A stretch of DNA of 64,000 bases from Streptomyces anulatus (GCF_014650675.1 NZ_BMVK01000019.1:1-64000), one strand, 5' to 3'. Numbered from the stretch's first letter, positions 7,824-17,323 are shown. Program-made: numbers and translations. The notes: generated from the letters alone by a model not told the origin.

Positions 7824-10033
7824 TTGTCGGTGTCGTCCTTCTTCTCGTCCTCTTCACCCTCGACGACCGGGATCAGGGAGAGCTTGCCGCGGGAGTCGAT
7901 CTCGGCGATCTCGACCTGGACCTTGGCGCCGACGGCGAGCACGTCCTCGACGTTCTCCACGCGCTTGCCACCGGCGAGCTTGCGGATCTGCGAGATGTGC
8001 AGCAGACCGTCCTTGCCCGGCATGAGCGAGACGAACGCACCGAAGGTGGTGGTCTTGACGACCGTACCCAGGTAGCGCTCGCCGACCTCCGGCATGGTCG
8101 GGTTGGCGATCGCGTTGATCGTGGCGCGGGCGGCCTCGGCCTGCGAACCCTGCTGGGCACCGATGTAGATGGTGCCGTCGTCCTCGATCGTGATGTCGGC
8201 GCCGGTGTCCTCCTGGATCTGGTTGATCATCTTGCCCTTGGGGCCGATGACCTCACCGATCTTGTCCACCGGGATCTTGACGGTGATGATCCGGGGGGCG
8301 TTCGGGGACATCTCGTCCGGAACGTCGATGGCCTCGTTCATGACGTCCAGGATGTGCAGACGCGCGTCACGGGCCTGCTTCAGCGCGGCGGCCAGGACCG
8401 AGGCGGGGATGCCGTCGAGCTTGGTGTCGAGCTGGAGCGCGGTCACGAACTGCTTCGTGCCGGCGACCTTGAAGTCCATGTCGCCGAAGGCGTCCTCCGC
8501 ACCGAGGATGTCGGTGAGGGCGACGTAGTGGGTCTTGCCGTCGATCTCCTGCGAGATCAGGCCCATGGCGATACCGGCGACGGCGGCCTTGAGGGGCACA
8601 CCGGCGTTCAGCAGCGACATGGTGGAGGCGCAGACCGAGCCCATGGACGTCGAGCCGTTGGAGCCCAGCGCCTCGGAGACCTGGCGGATCGCGTAGGGGA
8701 ACTCCTCGCGCGAGGGCAGCACCGGCACGATGGCGCGCTCGGCGAGCGCTCCGTGGCCGATCTCGCGGCGCTTGGGCGAGCCCACGCGGCCGGTCTCGCC
8801 GACCGAGTACGGCGGGAAGTTGTAGTTGTGCATGTAGCGCTTGCGGGTCACCGGGGAGAGGGTGTCCAGCTGCTGCTCCATACGGAGCATGTTGAGGGTG
8901 GTGACGCCCAGGATCTGGGTCTCGCCACGCTCGAACAGCGCCGAGCCGTGCACGCGCGGGATGGCCTCGACCTCGGCGGCGAGCGTACGGATGTCCGTGA
9001 CGCCGCGGCCGTCGATGCGGACCTTGTCCTTGATGACGCGCTCGCGGACCAGCTTCTTGGTCAGCGAGCGGTACGCGGCGGAGATCTCCTTCTCGCGGCC
9101 CTCGAAGGCCGGGAGGAGCTTCTCGGCGGCGATCTCCTTGACGCGGTCCAGCTCGGCCTCGCGGTCCTGCTTGCCGGCGATGGTGAGCGCCTGCGTCAGC
9201 TCGGAGGTGACGGCCTTGGAGAGCGCCTCGAAGACGTCGTCCTGGTAGTCCAGGAAGACCGGGAACTCGCCGACCGGCTTGGCGGCCTTGGAGGCCAGGT
9301 CCGACTGGGCCTTGCAGAGCGCCTTGATGAAGGGCTTCGCGGCGTCCAGACCGGCGGCGACGATCTCCTCGGTGGGAGCCTCGGCGCCGTCCTTGACGAG
9401 CTGGATCGTCTTCTCGGTGGCCTCGGCCTCGACCATCATGATCGCGACGTCGCCGTCCTCCAGGACGCGACCGGCGACGACCATGTCGAAGACGGCGTCC
9501 TCGAGCTCGGTGTGCGTCGGGAACGCGACCCACTGGCCCTTGATCAGGGCGACGCGGGTGGCGCCGATCGGGCCGGAGAAGGGCAGGCCCGCCAGGATGG
9601 TGGAGCAGGAGGCGGCGTTGATCGCGACCACGTCGTACAGGTGGTCGGGGTTGAGCGCCATGATCGTCTCGACGATCTGGATCTCGTTGCGCAGGCCCTT
9701 CTTGAAGGAGGGGCGCAGCGGCCGGTCGATCAGGCGGCAGGTGAGGATCGCGTCCTCGGAGGGCCGGCCCTCACGGCGGAAGAAGGAGCCGGGGATCTTG
9801 CCGGCCGCGTACTGCCGCTCCTCGACGTCCACCGTGAGGGGGAAGAAGTCGAGGTTGTCCTTGGGCCGCTTGGAAGCGGTGGTGGCCGACAGCACCATGG
9901 TGTCGTCGTCCAGGTACGCGACGGCGGAGCCGGCGGCCTGCTTGGCCAGGCGGCCCGTCTCGAAGCGGATGGTGCGGGTGCCGAAGGTTCCGTTGTCGAT
10001 AACGGCCTCGGCGTAGTGGGTCTCGTTCTCCAC
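7820..10033 (-). CDS. pnp: Polyribonucleotide nucleotidyltransferase (PNPase)
   Basis: A 737-residue phosphorolytic 3'-5' exoribonuclease and RNA polymerising enzyme; in Streptomyces it also adds 3' tails to RNA. It has two RNase PH domains (about 10-240 and 330-560) separated by an alpha-helical region, a KH domain with IGPKGKMI, and an S1 domain (GTVVKTTTFGAFV). The tail is acidic. The start is the GTG at 10031-10033 (MENETHY after initiator), preceded by GGAG at normal spacing; an in-frame ATG at 10046-10048 would add five residues. It follows rpsO, and the spacer contains a hairpin at 10291-10330. In S. coelicolor this hairpin region is cut by RNase III and helps control PNPase level. Confidence 0.97.
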   Translation of the reverse strand: MENETHYAEAVIDNGTFGTRTIRFETGRLAKQAAGSAVAYLDDDTMVLSATTASKRPKDNLDFFPLTVDVEERQYAAGKIPGSFFRREGRPSEDAILTCRLIDRPLRPSFKKGLRNEIQIVETIMALNPDHLYDVVAINAASCSTILAGLPFSGPIGATRVALIKGQWVAFPTHTELEDAVFDMVVAGRVLEDGDVAIMMVEAEATEKTIQLVKDGAEAPTEEIVAAGLDAAKPFIKALCKAQSDLASKAAKPVGEFPVFLDYQDDVFEALSKAVTSELTQALTIAGKQDREAELDRVKEIAAEKLLPAFEGREKEISAAYRSLTKKLVRERVIKDKVRIDGRGVTDIRTLAAEVEAIPRVHGSALFERGETQILGVTTLNMLRMEQQLDTLSPVTRKRYMHNYNFPPYSVGETGRVGSPKRREIGHGALAERAIVPVLPSREEFPYAIRQVSEALGSNGSTSMGSVCASTMSLLNAGVPLKAAVAGIAMGLISQEIDGKTHYVALTDILGAEDAFGDMDFKVAGTKQFVTALQLDTKLDGIPASVLAAALKQARDARLHILDVMNEAIDVPDEMSPNAPRIITVKIPVDKIGEVIGPKGKMINQIQEDTGADITIEDDGTIYIGAQQGSQAEAARATINAIANPTMPEVGERYLGTVVKTTTFGAFVSLMPGKDGLLHISQIRKLAGGKRVENVEDVLAVGAKVQVEIAEIDSRGKLSLIPVVEGEEDEKKDDTDK

Positions 10034-10341
10034 TAGTGATTTCTCCATACTCGTCGTCTTTCGTCCTCACGCCCGTGTGGCGGGGGACGGTGCGGGAGAG
10101 GCGCACCGTGGATGCGGGCCGGTCTTCGATCGAAGCTCCCGGGCATGTTCCCGGGGGCCACTACCGAGGACCGGCGGCGGCGTCGTCGCGCCTCTCCCTC
10201 GTTCTTGCGTCGCGCGTGTTCGTCGCGCTGGTCGTGCGGGTGTCGCTGCACCCAGGTTACTGAGCTTGACACCGGTCGTGCACGTACGGCAAAGGGAGCG
10301 GTCCCCTCAAACGCGGGAACCGCTCCCTTTCCACAGCGTTC
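10034..10341 (-). promoter_or_regulatory. rpsO-pnp spacer with readthrough hairpin
   Basis: This 308-base spacer holds no gene. Its main element is a hairpin with a 12 bp stem (10291-10302 with 10319-10330), extended by three C-G pairs after one mismatch, 11 bases past the rpsO stop. By analogy with S. coelicolor, the spacer should act as a partial terminator and RNase III site and carry a separate pnp promoter. I could not place that promoter from sequence alone. Confidence 0.65.
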
Positions 10342-10632
10342 TTACTTGGCGCCGCCGGCCGCGCCACGGCGGATGCCGAGGCGGTCGACGAGCGCACGGA
10401 AGCGCTGGATGTCCTTCTTGGCCAGGTACTGCAGGAGGCGGCGACGCTGGCCGACCAGGATCAGCAGACCACGACGGGAGTGGTGGTCGTGCTTGTGCGT
10501 CTTGAGGTGCTCCGTCAGGTCCGAGATCCGGCGGGAGAGCATGGCGACCTGGACCTCGGGGGATCCGGTGTCACCCTCCTTCTGGGCGAACTCGGACATG
10601 ATCTGCTTCTTCGTAGCGGCGTCGAGCGGCAC
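10342..10632 (-). CDS. rpsO: 30S ribosomal protein S15
   Basis: A 96-residue primary 16S rRNA-binding protein of the small subunit platform. The S15 signature runs from about residue 39 to 70, including HKHDHHSRRGL and VGQRRRLLQYL. Family length is typical (89 plus a short Gly/Ala/Arg tail). It is the first gene of the rpsO-pnp-protease row. The eccD terminator (10794-10826) lies upstream, so the rpsO promoter must be between about 10640 and 10793. Confidence 0.98.
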   Translation of the reverse strand: MPLDAATKKQIMSEFAQKEGDTGSPEVQVAMLSRRISDLTEHLKTHKHDHHSRRGLLILVGQRRRLLQYLAKKDIQRFRALVDRLGIRRGAAGGAK

Positions 10633-10793
10633 GCGTACTCCTCTTGATGTTCGAAGCGCCCACGAGTGCCCCTGGTCTTGATCTCAGGGGAGCTTCCGTG
10701 ACTCGGAGGCGAAGGTCCGATGAGCGCAGCCCCCAGGATGATCCGAGGACGCGTACACAAACGGCCACTGGACAGAGTACCAGCCATTCGGGT

Positions 10794-10826
10794 CACGCCC
10801 CGCCGGTGATCAGCCGGCGGGGCGTG
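10794..10826 (-). terminator. terminator after eccD
   Basis: A perfect 13 bp stem (10794-10806 with 10814-10826) with a seven-base loop, four bases past the eccD stop. It insulates the rpsO operon from the ESX locus. Confidence 0.85.
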
Positions 10827-10830
10827 CAGA

Positions 10831-12339
10831 TCAGCTGGTGAGCGCGCGGATCGAGTGGTAGACGTCGAAGACCGCGAGGCAGAGCGGGAGCAGCGTCAAC
10901 AGGACGACTGTTTCGGCGATCTCCAGGAAGCGGCCCCAGAACGGGGTCACCCCCTTGCGCGGCACGATCAGGCCGATGGCGGTGATCAGGACGGCGACGC
11001 CGGCGACGGCGGCGGCGAGCCACACCGTACGGATGTCGAGTGCGGCGCCCTCGCCCCGCATCGCGTCGCGCACCATGGCGACCGGCGGGTTGAGGGACAG
11101 CCCCAGGCCCAGCAGGACGAGGGAGCCGAGGCCCGCGGCGAGCGTGCAGCCGACCTGGGCCGTGTAGCGGAACAGGTGGGCGCGCATCAGCATGGCGACG
11201 CCGGTGGCCAGGGCGAGCAGCTGGCCCCAGACGTTGTTCGAGAACCCCAGCACCGCGGCGGCCGCCACGGCGACCAGGGCGCAGCCGCCGACCAGGCCGA
11301 GGAGCAGTTCATGGCCGCGCCGCGCCTGGGCGGCGAGGCGTACCGCGTCCACCGCGCCCGTGGACGCGGGCTCGGAGGTCCCGTAGTCGCCGACCGTGGT
11401 GCGGGGCGGCTCGAATCCGATGGGCAGCCGGGCGAAGCGGGTGGAGAGGCCCGGCAGGAAGGCGAGCGCCCCCACGGCGAGCGGGGAGCACACGGCGGCG
11501 GCCTCGATCGGCTTCATGTCGCTCAGGATCGCGACGAAGGTGACCAGGAGGCCGACGGCGCTCGCGAAGACGAACGCGACGAACGGCCCGTCCCCGCCGG
11601 GCGCGACGATCATCAGAATGACCGCCACGACGAGGACAGCCGCGCAGGCGAGCAGGAACTGCAGCCGTCCGACGCCCTGTCCGGTGCTCAGCGGCAGCAG
11701 GCCGGAGCCGGCGACCGCCGCGTTCACCAGGGCGCCGGTGCCGAGCGCGATCGCCGAGGCCCGGTCGTCGTACACCCGCGCCCGCACGCAGGCGAAGGCG
11801 AGCAGGAGCAGGGCGACGACGGCCGCCAGGATTCCCGGCAGGCCGTTCATGTCGTGGAGCGGGTCGGCCGTCCACAGCACGAAGCCGAGCAGCACCAGCA
11901 GGACGGAGCCGCCGAAGAGGCCGGCTCCGCGCATGAGGGCGTCGCCCCAGAGCGTGCGGTCCTTGGCCACGGCGGTGGCGACGGCGTCCGACACGTCGTC
12001 GAAGACGGCGGGGGGCAGCGATTCGGAGAAGGGCCGCATCGACAGCAGTTCGCCGTCGAGAATGCGGTGACCGGCGAGCGTACGCGCGCTGTCCAGGACG
12101 GTGCCGTCGCGGCGCACCAGGTGGTAGCCGACCGGCGCGCCGGGGGCGGGGCTCTGTCCGGACAGCCGGAGGATCTCGGGATACAGATCGGCTACGGGAA
12201 TGTCCTCGGGCAGGGCCACGTCGACACGACTGTCGGGCGCGACGACCGTGACCCGGCAGAATCCGGTGCCGCTGCCGGACGGGGTCCCGTGACTTTGCCG
12301 ACCGGATCCGGTGGCTGCCGCTTGGGCCGTCATGGTCAC
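10831..12339 (-). CDS. eccD: Type VII secretion integral membrane protein EccD
   Basis: A 502-residue membrane pore component of the ESX secretion complex. Residues about 27-110 form a ubiquitin-like (YukD) cytoplasmic domain. From about 135 to the end there are about eleven hydrophobic helices, as in EccD. The start is GTG at 12337-12339 with GGGGGAG six bases before it. It is divergent from eccC, with a 416-base region between them containing a purine-rich triplet tract in its own leader. Confidence 0.92.
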   Translation of the reverse strand: MTMTAQAAATGSGRQSHGTPSGSGTGFCRVTVVAPDSRVDVALPEDIPVADLYPEILRLSGQSPAPGAPVGYHLVRRDGTVLDSARTLAGHRILDGELLSMRPFSESLPPAVFDDVSDAVATAVAKDRTLWGDALMRGAGLFGGSVLLVLLGFVLWTADPLHDMNGLPGILAAVVALLLLAFACVRARVYDDRASAIALGTGALVNAAVAGSGLLPLSTGQGVGRLQFLLACAAVLVVAVILMIVAPGGDGPFVAFVFASAVGLLVTFVAILSDMKPIEAAAVCSPLAVGALAFLPGLSTRFARLPIGFEPPRTTVGDYGTSEPASTGAVDAVRLAAQARRGHELLLGLVGGCALVAVAAAAVLGFSNNVWGQLLALATGVAMLMRAHLFRYTAQVGCTLAAGLGSLVLLGLGLSLNPPVAMVRDAMRGEGAALDIRTVWLAAAVAGVAVLITAIGLIVPRKGVTPFWGRFLEIAETVVLLTLLPLCLAVFDVYHSIRALTS

Positions 12340-12755
12340 CTGGTGCTCCCCCTACTACTCGTACTACTAGCTTGTTCTGCGCTTCTGCTGCCGTTTGCTG
12401 CTTCTGCTTCTACTTGCTGCTTCTGCTGCTTATTTCCGTCGTTTGCTTGTTTCCGCCGTTGTCGCCGCGGCTCCCGCCGACCGGCTTCTTCCGCTGCCGC
12501 CGCAGCCCCCGTTTCCGCCGGGCCGCGTCCGCTTCCGCCGGAAACACACCGCCGGGACCACGGATCGCACCGCACGTCCCGAATGACCGTCTTCTCGCGA
12601 CAGTTACGCGACAGTTAGCGGATGCGTACACGCGTCGCGACACCCTACCGCCATGGGACCGCCGCCACGCCAGTAGGATCCTTCCCGCGGATGGAGCCCG
12701 TCGCCACGGGGGCGCCGATAGGAACACTTCCGTCCGGCAAGGGAATTGGTGAGCT
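12340..12755. other. divergent eccD/eccC intergenic region with a GCTTCTGCTG-type tract
   Basis: No gene is supported in these 416 bases. Positions 12371-12432 are a degenerate CTG/CTT triplet tract. On the eccD transcript it reads as AGC/AGA/GAA-rich purine sequence ending about 30 bases before the start codon. The rest is GC-rich with TAGGGT-like and TAGGAT-like boxes, but I cannot pair them with good -35 elements. A minus-strand reading frame crossing the tract is low-complexity and overlaps the eccD start; I do not call it. Confidence 0.5.
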
Positions 12756-15700
12756 GTGAGCCAGATCGTCGTCAAGCGCCCGCCGCGGGCCCTGCCCACC
12801 GAAGTACCGGTCGAGCAGGTGCAGTTGCAACCTCCACCGGAACTCCCCCGGGGCCAGCAGGAGGGGGCGCTGATGCAGCTCCTGCCGATGCTGGGCATGG
12901 GTGGTTCCGTCGTCTTCTTCTTCATGACGCCGAACCCGATCATGCGGATCATGGGCATGATCATGATCGCCTCGACGTTGGCCATGGCCATCGCGATGCT
13001 CGTGCGGTACCGGCGGGGCACTCAGGGGGAGCTGGCGGACATGCGCCGCGACTACCTGAAGTACCTGACGCAGACCCGGCGCACGGTGCTGAAGACGGCC
13101 CGCAAGCAGCGGGACGCGCAGTTCTACCTCCACCCCTCCCCCGAGCAGCTGTGGGCGCTCGTCGCCGAGGGCAGCCGGGTGTGGGAGCGGCGTGCCGGTG
13201 ACGCGGACTTCGCGCAGGTGCGCATCGGGCTGGGCAGCCAGGAGCTGGCCACGCCGCTCATCGCGCCCGAGACGGCGCCCGTGGACGAACTGGAGCCGCT
13301 GGCGGCCGGGGCGATGCAGCAGTTCCTGGCGACGCACTCCACGCTGGACGGTCTGCCCATGGCCGTCTCGTTGCGGGCGTTCTACCACCTGACGATCAGC
13401 GGCCACGCTGATTCCGCGCGCTCGGCGGCGCGGGCCGTGGTCGGCGGGCTGGCCTCTCTGCACTCCCCCCAGGACCTGGTGATCGCGGTCGCGACCGGTA
13501 CGGAGGCCGCACCGCAGTGGGAGTGGGCGAAGTGGCTCCCGCACGCCCAGACCTCCGGGCCCGTGGACGGAGCCGGGAGCCGGCGCCTCATCACCACCAA
13601 CGCCCTGGCCCTGGAGGAGCTGCTGGCGGGCCGCCTGGAGGGCAGGCCCCGCTTCCAGCCCGGCGGTCAGCCGCTCCTGGAGCAGCCGCACGTCGTCGTG
13701 GTCCTGGACGGTGAGTCGGTGCCCCCCATGTCGGTGCTCGCCTCGGCGGAGGGCCTGCAGGGCGTGACGGTCATCGAGGTGGTGCCGGGTGAGGTCACCG
13801 GGTCCCGCGGGGGCCTGTCCATCGTGGTGCAGCCGACGTCGTTGCAGCTGGAATCGGGTCAGGGGCTCGTCTACGACGGGGTTCCGGACCTGCTGAGCTA
13901 CGAGGCCGCCGAGGCGCTCGCCCGCCAGCTGGCCCCGCTGCACATGGCCACCGGCGGGGACGACGACGAACCTCTGCTGGCCAACCTGGAGTTCACCGAC
14001 CTGCTGAACCTGGGGGACGCCGCCTCGATCGAGGTCAGCCGTACCTGGCGGCCCCGGTCGCAGGCGGAGCGGCTGCGGGTGCCGATCGGTGTGGGCGAGG
14101 ACGGCTCACCCGTGATGCTGGACCTCAAGGAAGCGGCCCAGGAGGGCATGGGCCCGCACGGCCTCTGCGTCGGCGCCACCGGTTCCGGAAAGTCCGAGCT
14201 GCTGCGAACGCTGGTGCTCGGTCTCGCCGTCACCCACACCTCGGAGACGCTCAACTTCGTTCTCGCCGACTTCAAGGGCGGCGCGACCTTCGCCGGTATG
14301 GCGCAGATGCCCCACGTCGCGGCCGTGATCACCAACCTCGCGGACGACCTGACGCTGGTCGACCGTATGGGTGACTCCATCAGCGGTGAGCTCAACCGCC
14401 GGCAGGAGATGCTGCGCGACGCGGGCAACTACGCCAACATCCACGACTACGAGAAGGCGCGCGCGGCCGGCGCCCCGTTGCAGCCCATTCCCTCGCTCGT
14501 CCTGGTGATCGACGAGTTCAGCGAACTCCTCACCGCCAAACCCGACTTCATCGAGATGTTCGTCCAGATCGGCCGTATCGGCCGCTCGCTGGGCGTGCAT
14601 CTTCTGCTGGCCTCGCAGCGCCTGGAGGAGGGGCGGCTGCGCGGTCTGGAGACGTACCTGTCGTACCGCGTGGGTCTGCGGACGTTCTCGGCGGCCGAAT
14701 CCCGGGCCGCGATCGGTGTGCCCGACGCGTACCACCTTCCCAACGTGCCCGGTTCCGGGCTGCTCAAGTTCGGTACGGAGGAGATGGTCCGGTTCAAGGC
14801 CGCGTACGTCTCCGGGGTGTACCGCTCGGGCGCGCACCGGGCCGCCGCGCCGGGTGCGCCGCTTCCGGTGGACCGCAGGCCGGTTCCGTTCACGGCCGCG
14901 CCGGTTCCGGTGCGGTACGTCGAGCCGGCGGCGCAGCCCGGAGGCGTACCGGATCAGCGCTCGACGCAGGACGACGCGCTGGCGGACACAGTGCTCGATG
15001 TGATCGTGCGCCGTCTGGAGGGCCGCGGGGCCTCCGCCCACCAGGTGTGGCTGCCGCCGCTGGACAATCCGCCGTCGCTGGACGAGCTGCTGCCGGGGCT
15101 CTCCCCGGTGCAGGGCCGGGGGCTGACCCAGCCCGGCTTCGAGGGCGCCGGCCGGCTGGTCGTGCCGCTGGGCGTCATCGACAAGCCGTTCGAGCAGCGG
15201 CGCGACACTCTGTACCGGGACTTCTCCGGCGCCGCCGGTCATATGCAGATCACCGGAGGGCCGCAGTCGGGGAAATCGACGCTGCTGCGGACGCTCATCG
15301 CCGGCTTCGCGCTCACCCACACACCGGAGGAGGTCCAGTTCTACGGCCTCGACTTCGGTGGCGGCGGCATGTCCTCGATCTCGGGTCTGCCGCACGTCGG
15401 CGGCATCGCGTCCCGCCTCGACCCCGAGCGGGTACGCCGTACGGTCGCCGAGGTGTACGGCATCATGGCGCGGCGCGAGGAGTACTTCCGCAGCGCCGGG
15501 ATCGACTCCATCGCCACGTTCCGCAGGATGCGGGCGCGCGGCGACATCTCGGTGACGGACCAGCCGTGGGGTGACGTCTTCCTGATCATCGACGGGTGGG
15601 GCAGTTTCCGGACGGACTACGAGGGGCTGGAGTCGGCGGCCACGGACATCGCGGCCCGCGGGCTGGGTTACGGCATCCACCTGATCGTCACGGCGTCGCG

Positions 15701-16727
15701 TTCCATGGAGGTGCGGGCCAGCCTGAAGGACCACCTCATGAACCGCCTGGAGCTGCGGCTCGGCGACGTGATGGACTCCGAGCTGGACCGCAAGGTGGCC
15801 GCCAACGTGCCGGCCGGGGTGCCGGGTCGCGGTCTGACCCCGGAGAAGCTGCACTTCATGGCGGCGGTTCCGCGGATCGACAGCATCAACTCCGACAGTG
15901 ACCTCTCGGAGGCCACCGCGGCGATGAACCAGGAAGTCGCCCGCCACTGGACGGCCGCGCCCGCACCGGCGGTGCGTCTGCTGCCGCGCGCGCTGCCGGC
16001 GAGCCGGCTTCCGGCCGGTTACGCGGTACCGGAGCGCGGCGTCGCCTTCGGCATCGACGAGAACAACCTGGAGCCGGTGTTCCTGAACTTCGAGCAGGAC
16101 CCGTTCTTCCTGGCGTTCGGCGAGAGCGAGTCCGGGAAGTCCAACCTGCTGCGGTTGCTCATCAAGCAGCTGACCGAGCGGTACGACGGTGATTCCTGCA
16201 AGCTCTTCGTCATCGACAACCGGCGTTCGCTGCTCGATGTGACCCCGCGGTCGCACCTGGCGGAGTACATCCCGATGTCCAACAATATGGAACATCACAT
16301 GGCGGCGCTGCACGACCTGATGAAGCGCCGCACACCGTCCGCCGACGTCACGGCGCAGGAGCTGCGCGACCAGAGCTGGTGGCAGGGCCCCACGGTGTAC
16401 GTCGTCATCGACGACTTCGACCTGGTCTCCACGTCGAGCGGCAACCCGCTGTCACCGATCACGGAACTGCTGCCGTTCGCCCGCGACGTGGGCGTCCGCT
16501 TCATCATCGCCCGCAATACGGCGGGGGCCAGCCGGGCCCTGTACGAACCCTTCCTCCAGCGCATGATCGAGCTGGGCGCACAGGGCGTGGTGCTGTCGGG
16601 CGACCCGAACGAGGGCGACGTCCTCGGCAACGTACGACCGCGGCCGATGCCCGCGGGCCGGGGCATCTTCGTCACCCGGCGGCGGGGGAACCCGCTGGTG
16701 CAGACGGGGTTGATGGACGAGCAGTAG
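12756..16727 (+). CDS. eccC: Type VII secretion ATPase EccC (EccCa-EccCb fusion)
   Basis: This 1323-residue FtsK/SpoIIIE-family motor drives ESX substrate export. Two N-terminal membrane helices lie at about 43-58 and 62-85. Three nucleotide-binding domains follow. Domain 1 has Walker A GATGSGKS (473-480) and Walker B with D586-E587. Domain 2 has GGPQSGKS (834-841) but D946-G947. Domain 3 has GESESGKS (1122-1129) but D1219-D1220. Only domain 1 therefore keeps the catalytic glutamate, as described for other EccC proteins. An in-frame TGA at 12750 fixes the GTG start at 12756, with AAGGGA before it. It stands alone on plus between eccD and the esx genes. Confidence 0.97.
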   Translation: MSQIVVKRPPRALPTEVPVEQVQLQPPPELPRGQQEGALMQLLPMLGMGGSVVFFFMTPNPIMRIMGMIMIASTLAMAIAMLVRYRRGTQGELADMRRDYLKYLTQTRRTVLKTARKQRDAQFYLHPSPEQLWALVAEGSRVWERRAGDADFAQVRIGLGSQELATPLIAPETAPVDELEPLAAGAMQQFLATHSTLDGLPMAVSLRAFYHLTISGHADSARSAARAVVGGLASLHSPQDLVIAVATGTEAAPQWEWAKWLPHAQTSGPVDGAGSRRLITTNALALEELLAGRLEGRPRFQPGGQPLLEQPHVVVVLDGESVPPMSVLASAEGLQGVTVIEVVPGEVTGSRGGLSIVVQPTSLQLESGQGLVYDGVPDLLSYEAAEALARQLAPLHMATGGDDDEPLLANLEFTDLLNLGDAASIEVSRTWRPRSQAERLRVPIGVGEDGSPVMLDLKEAAQEGMGPHGLCVGATGSGKSELLRTLVLGLAVTHTSETLNFVLADFKGGATFAGMAQMPHVAAVITNLADDLTLVDRMGDSISGELNRRQEMLRDAGNYANIHDYEKARAAGAPLQPIPSLVLVIDEFSELLTAKPDFIEMFVQIGRIGRSLGVHLLLASQRLEEGRLRGLETYLSYRVGLRTFSAAESRAAIGVPDAYHLPNVPGSGLLKFGTEEMVRFKAAYVSGVYRSGAHRAAAPGAPLPVDRRPVPFTAAPVPVRYVEPAAQPGGVPDQRSTQDDALADTVLDVIVRRLEGRGASAHQVWLPPLDNPPSLDELLPGLSPVQGRGLTQPGFEGAGRLVVPLGVIDKPFEQRRDTLYRDFSGAAGHMQITGGPQSGKSTLLRTLIAGFALTHTPEEVQFYGLDFGGGGMSSISGLPHVGGIASRLDPERVRRTVAEVYGIMARREEYFRSAGIDSIATFRRMRARGDISVTDQPWGDVFLIIDGWGSFRTDYEGLESAATDIAARGLGYGIHLIVTASRSMEVRASLKDHLMNRLELRLGDVMDSELDRKVAANVPAGVPGRGLTPEKLHFMAAVPRIDSINSDSDLSEATAAMNQEVARHWTAAPAPAVRLLPRALPASRLPAGYAVPERGVAFGIDENNLEPVFLNFEQDPFFLAFGESESGKSNLLRLLIKQLTERYDGDSCKLFVIDNRRSLLDVTPRSHLAEYIPMSNNMEHHMAALHDLMKRRTPSADVTAQELRDQSWWQGPTVYVVIDDFDLVSTSSGNPLSPITELLPFARDVGVRFIIARNTAGASRALYEPFLQRMIELGAQGVVLSGDPNEGDVLGNVRPRPMPAGRGIFVTRRRGNPLVQTGLMDEQ

Positions 16728-16744
16728 GCCCGCGAAGCGGGAAG

Positions 16745-16792
16745 GCGGAGGGGGCGGGACGCACGGATGATCGTGCGTCCCGCCCCCTCCGC
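16745..16792 (+). terminator. terminator after eccC
   Basis: A perfect 21 bp stem (16745-16765 with 16772-16792) with a GATGAT loop, 17 bases past the eccC stop. It could also stop minus-strand transcription. Confidence 0.92.
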
Positions 16793-16875
16793 TTTCCCCG
16801 TTGGCCGGACGAACCTCCGGGCGCAGGGCGCAGGGCGCAGGCTCGGAGGTCGCGGACCGGCCTCGGGACACAGCT

Positions 16876-16908
16876 CAGGGTGGACACCTCCCGCGCGTGT
16901 CCACCCTG
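16876..16908 (-). terminator. terminator after the esx operon
   Basis: A perfect 12 bp stem (16876-16887 with 16897-16908) with a nine-base loop lies about 80 bases past the EsxA-like gene stop on minus. Between them is a GTGCT-rich tract. Confidence 0.75.
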
Positions 16909-16909
16909 A

Positions 16910-16983
16910 TGTGCTGTGCTGCGTGCTGTGATCTGGTGCTGTGTTGTGCTGTGCTTTGGTGCTGGGCTTTCGTGCTGGGCTTG
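16910..16983. repeat. GTGCT/GTGCTG simple-sequence tract
   Basis: About 70 bases made of degenerate GTGCTG, TGTGCT and GGTGCTGGGCTT units lie between the EsxA-like gene and its terminator. It is noncoding and lies in the 3' untranslated region of the minus-strand esx transcript. Confidence 0.7.
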
Positions 16984-16990
16984 AACTCCG

Positions 16991-17287
16991 TTAGAAGTTC
17001 GCTGCCGCCCGCTTGTCACCGCTGCGGTAGATGGGCGACGCCTCGCTGACCTTCTGAGCGATGTCGTTGAGGTTGTCGCGGATGGCGCTGGCGTCGTTCC
17101 TCCACCGCTCCTGGGCGTCGGCGTAGGCACGCTTCGCCTCGCCCTCCCACAGCTCCGAAACGCCCGCGATCATGGTCCTGATCGCTTCGAGGTCCTCGGC
17201 GAGCTGCTTGCCCTGTCGCTTGATCTCGGCGGCCGCGAGATCCAGGCTCGCGTAAGTGACGACCGTCGTACCGTCGTTGTTGCCCAT
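16991..17287 (-). CDS. esxA: WXG100 protein, EsxA-like
   Basis: A 98-residue helical-hairpin protein of the WXG100 family, normally secreted as a heterodimer by the ESX system. The W-x-G turn is in ELWEGEA (about residue 46-48). The C-terminus carries YRSGD, which fits the general YxxxD/E export signal of type VII substrates. GGAGG precedes the ATG at 17285-17287. It is the last gene of the minus-strand row and lies 36 bases after the EsxB-like gene. In S. coelicolor the equivalent pair is secreted and affects sporulation. Confidence 0.93.
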   Translation of the reverse strand: MGNNDGTTVVTYASLDLAAAEIKRQGKQLAEDLEAIRTMIAGVSELWEGEAKRAYADAQERWRNDASAIRDNLNDIAQKVSEASPIYRSGDKRAAANF

Positions 17288-17323
17288 GTGATCCTCCGCT
17301 GAATTCGAGTTACGGGATGAGGC

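Noticed and set aside
12336..12575. Possible 79-residue minus-strand gene across the eccD leader tract
   Set aside because: Low complexity with Arg, Ala, Gln and Ser, overlapping the eccD start; explained by the triplet tract.
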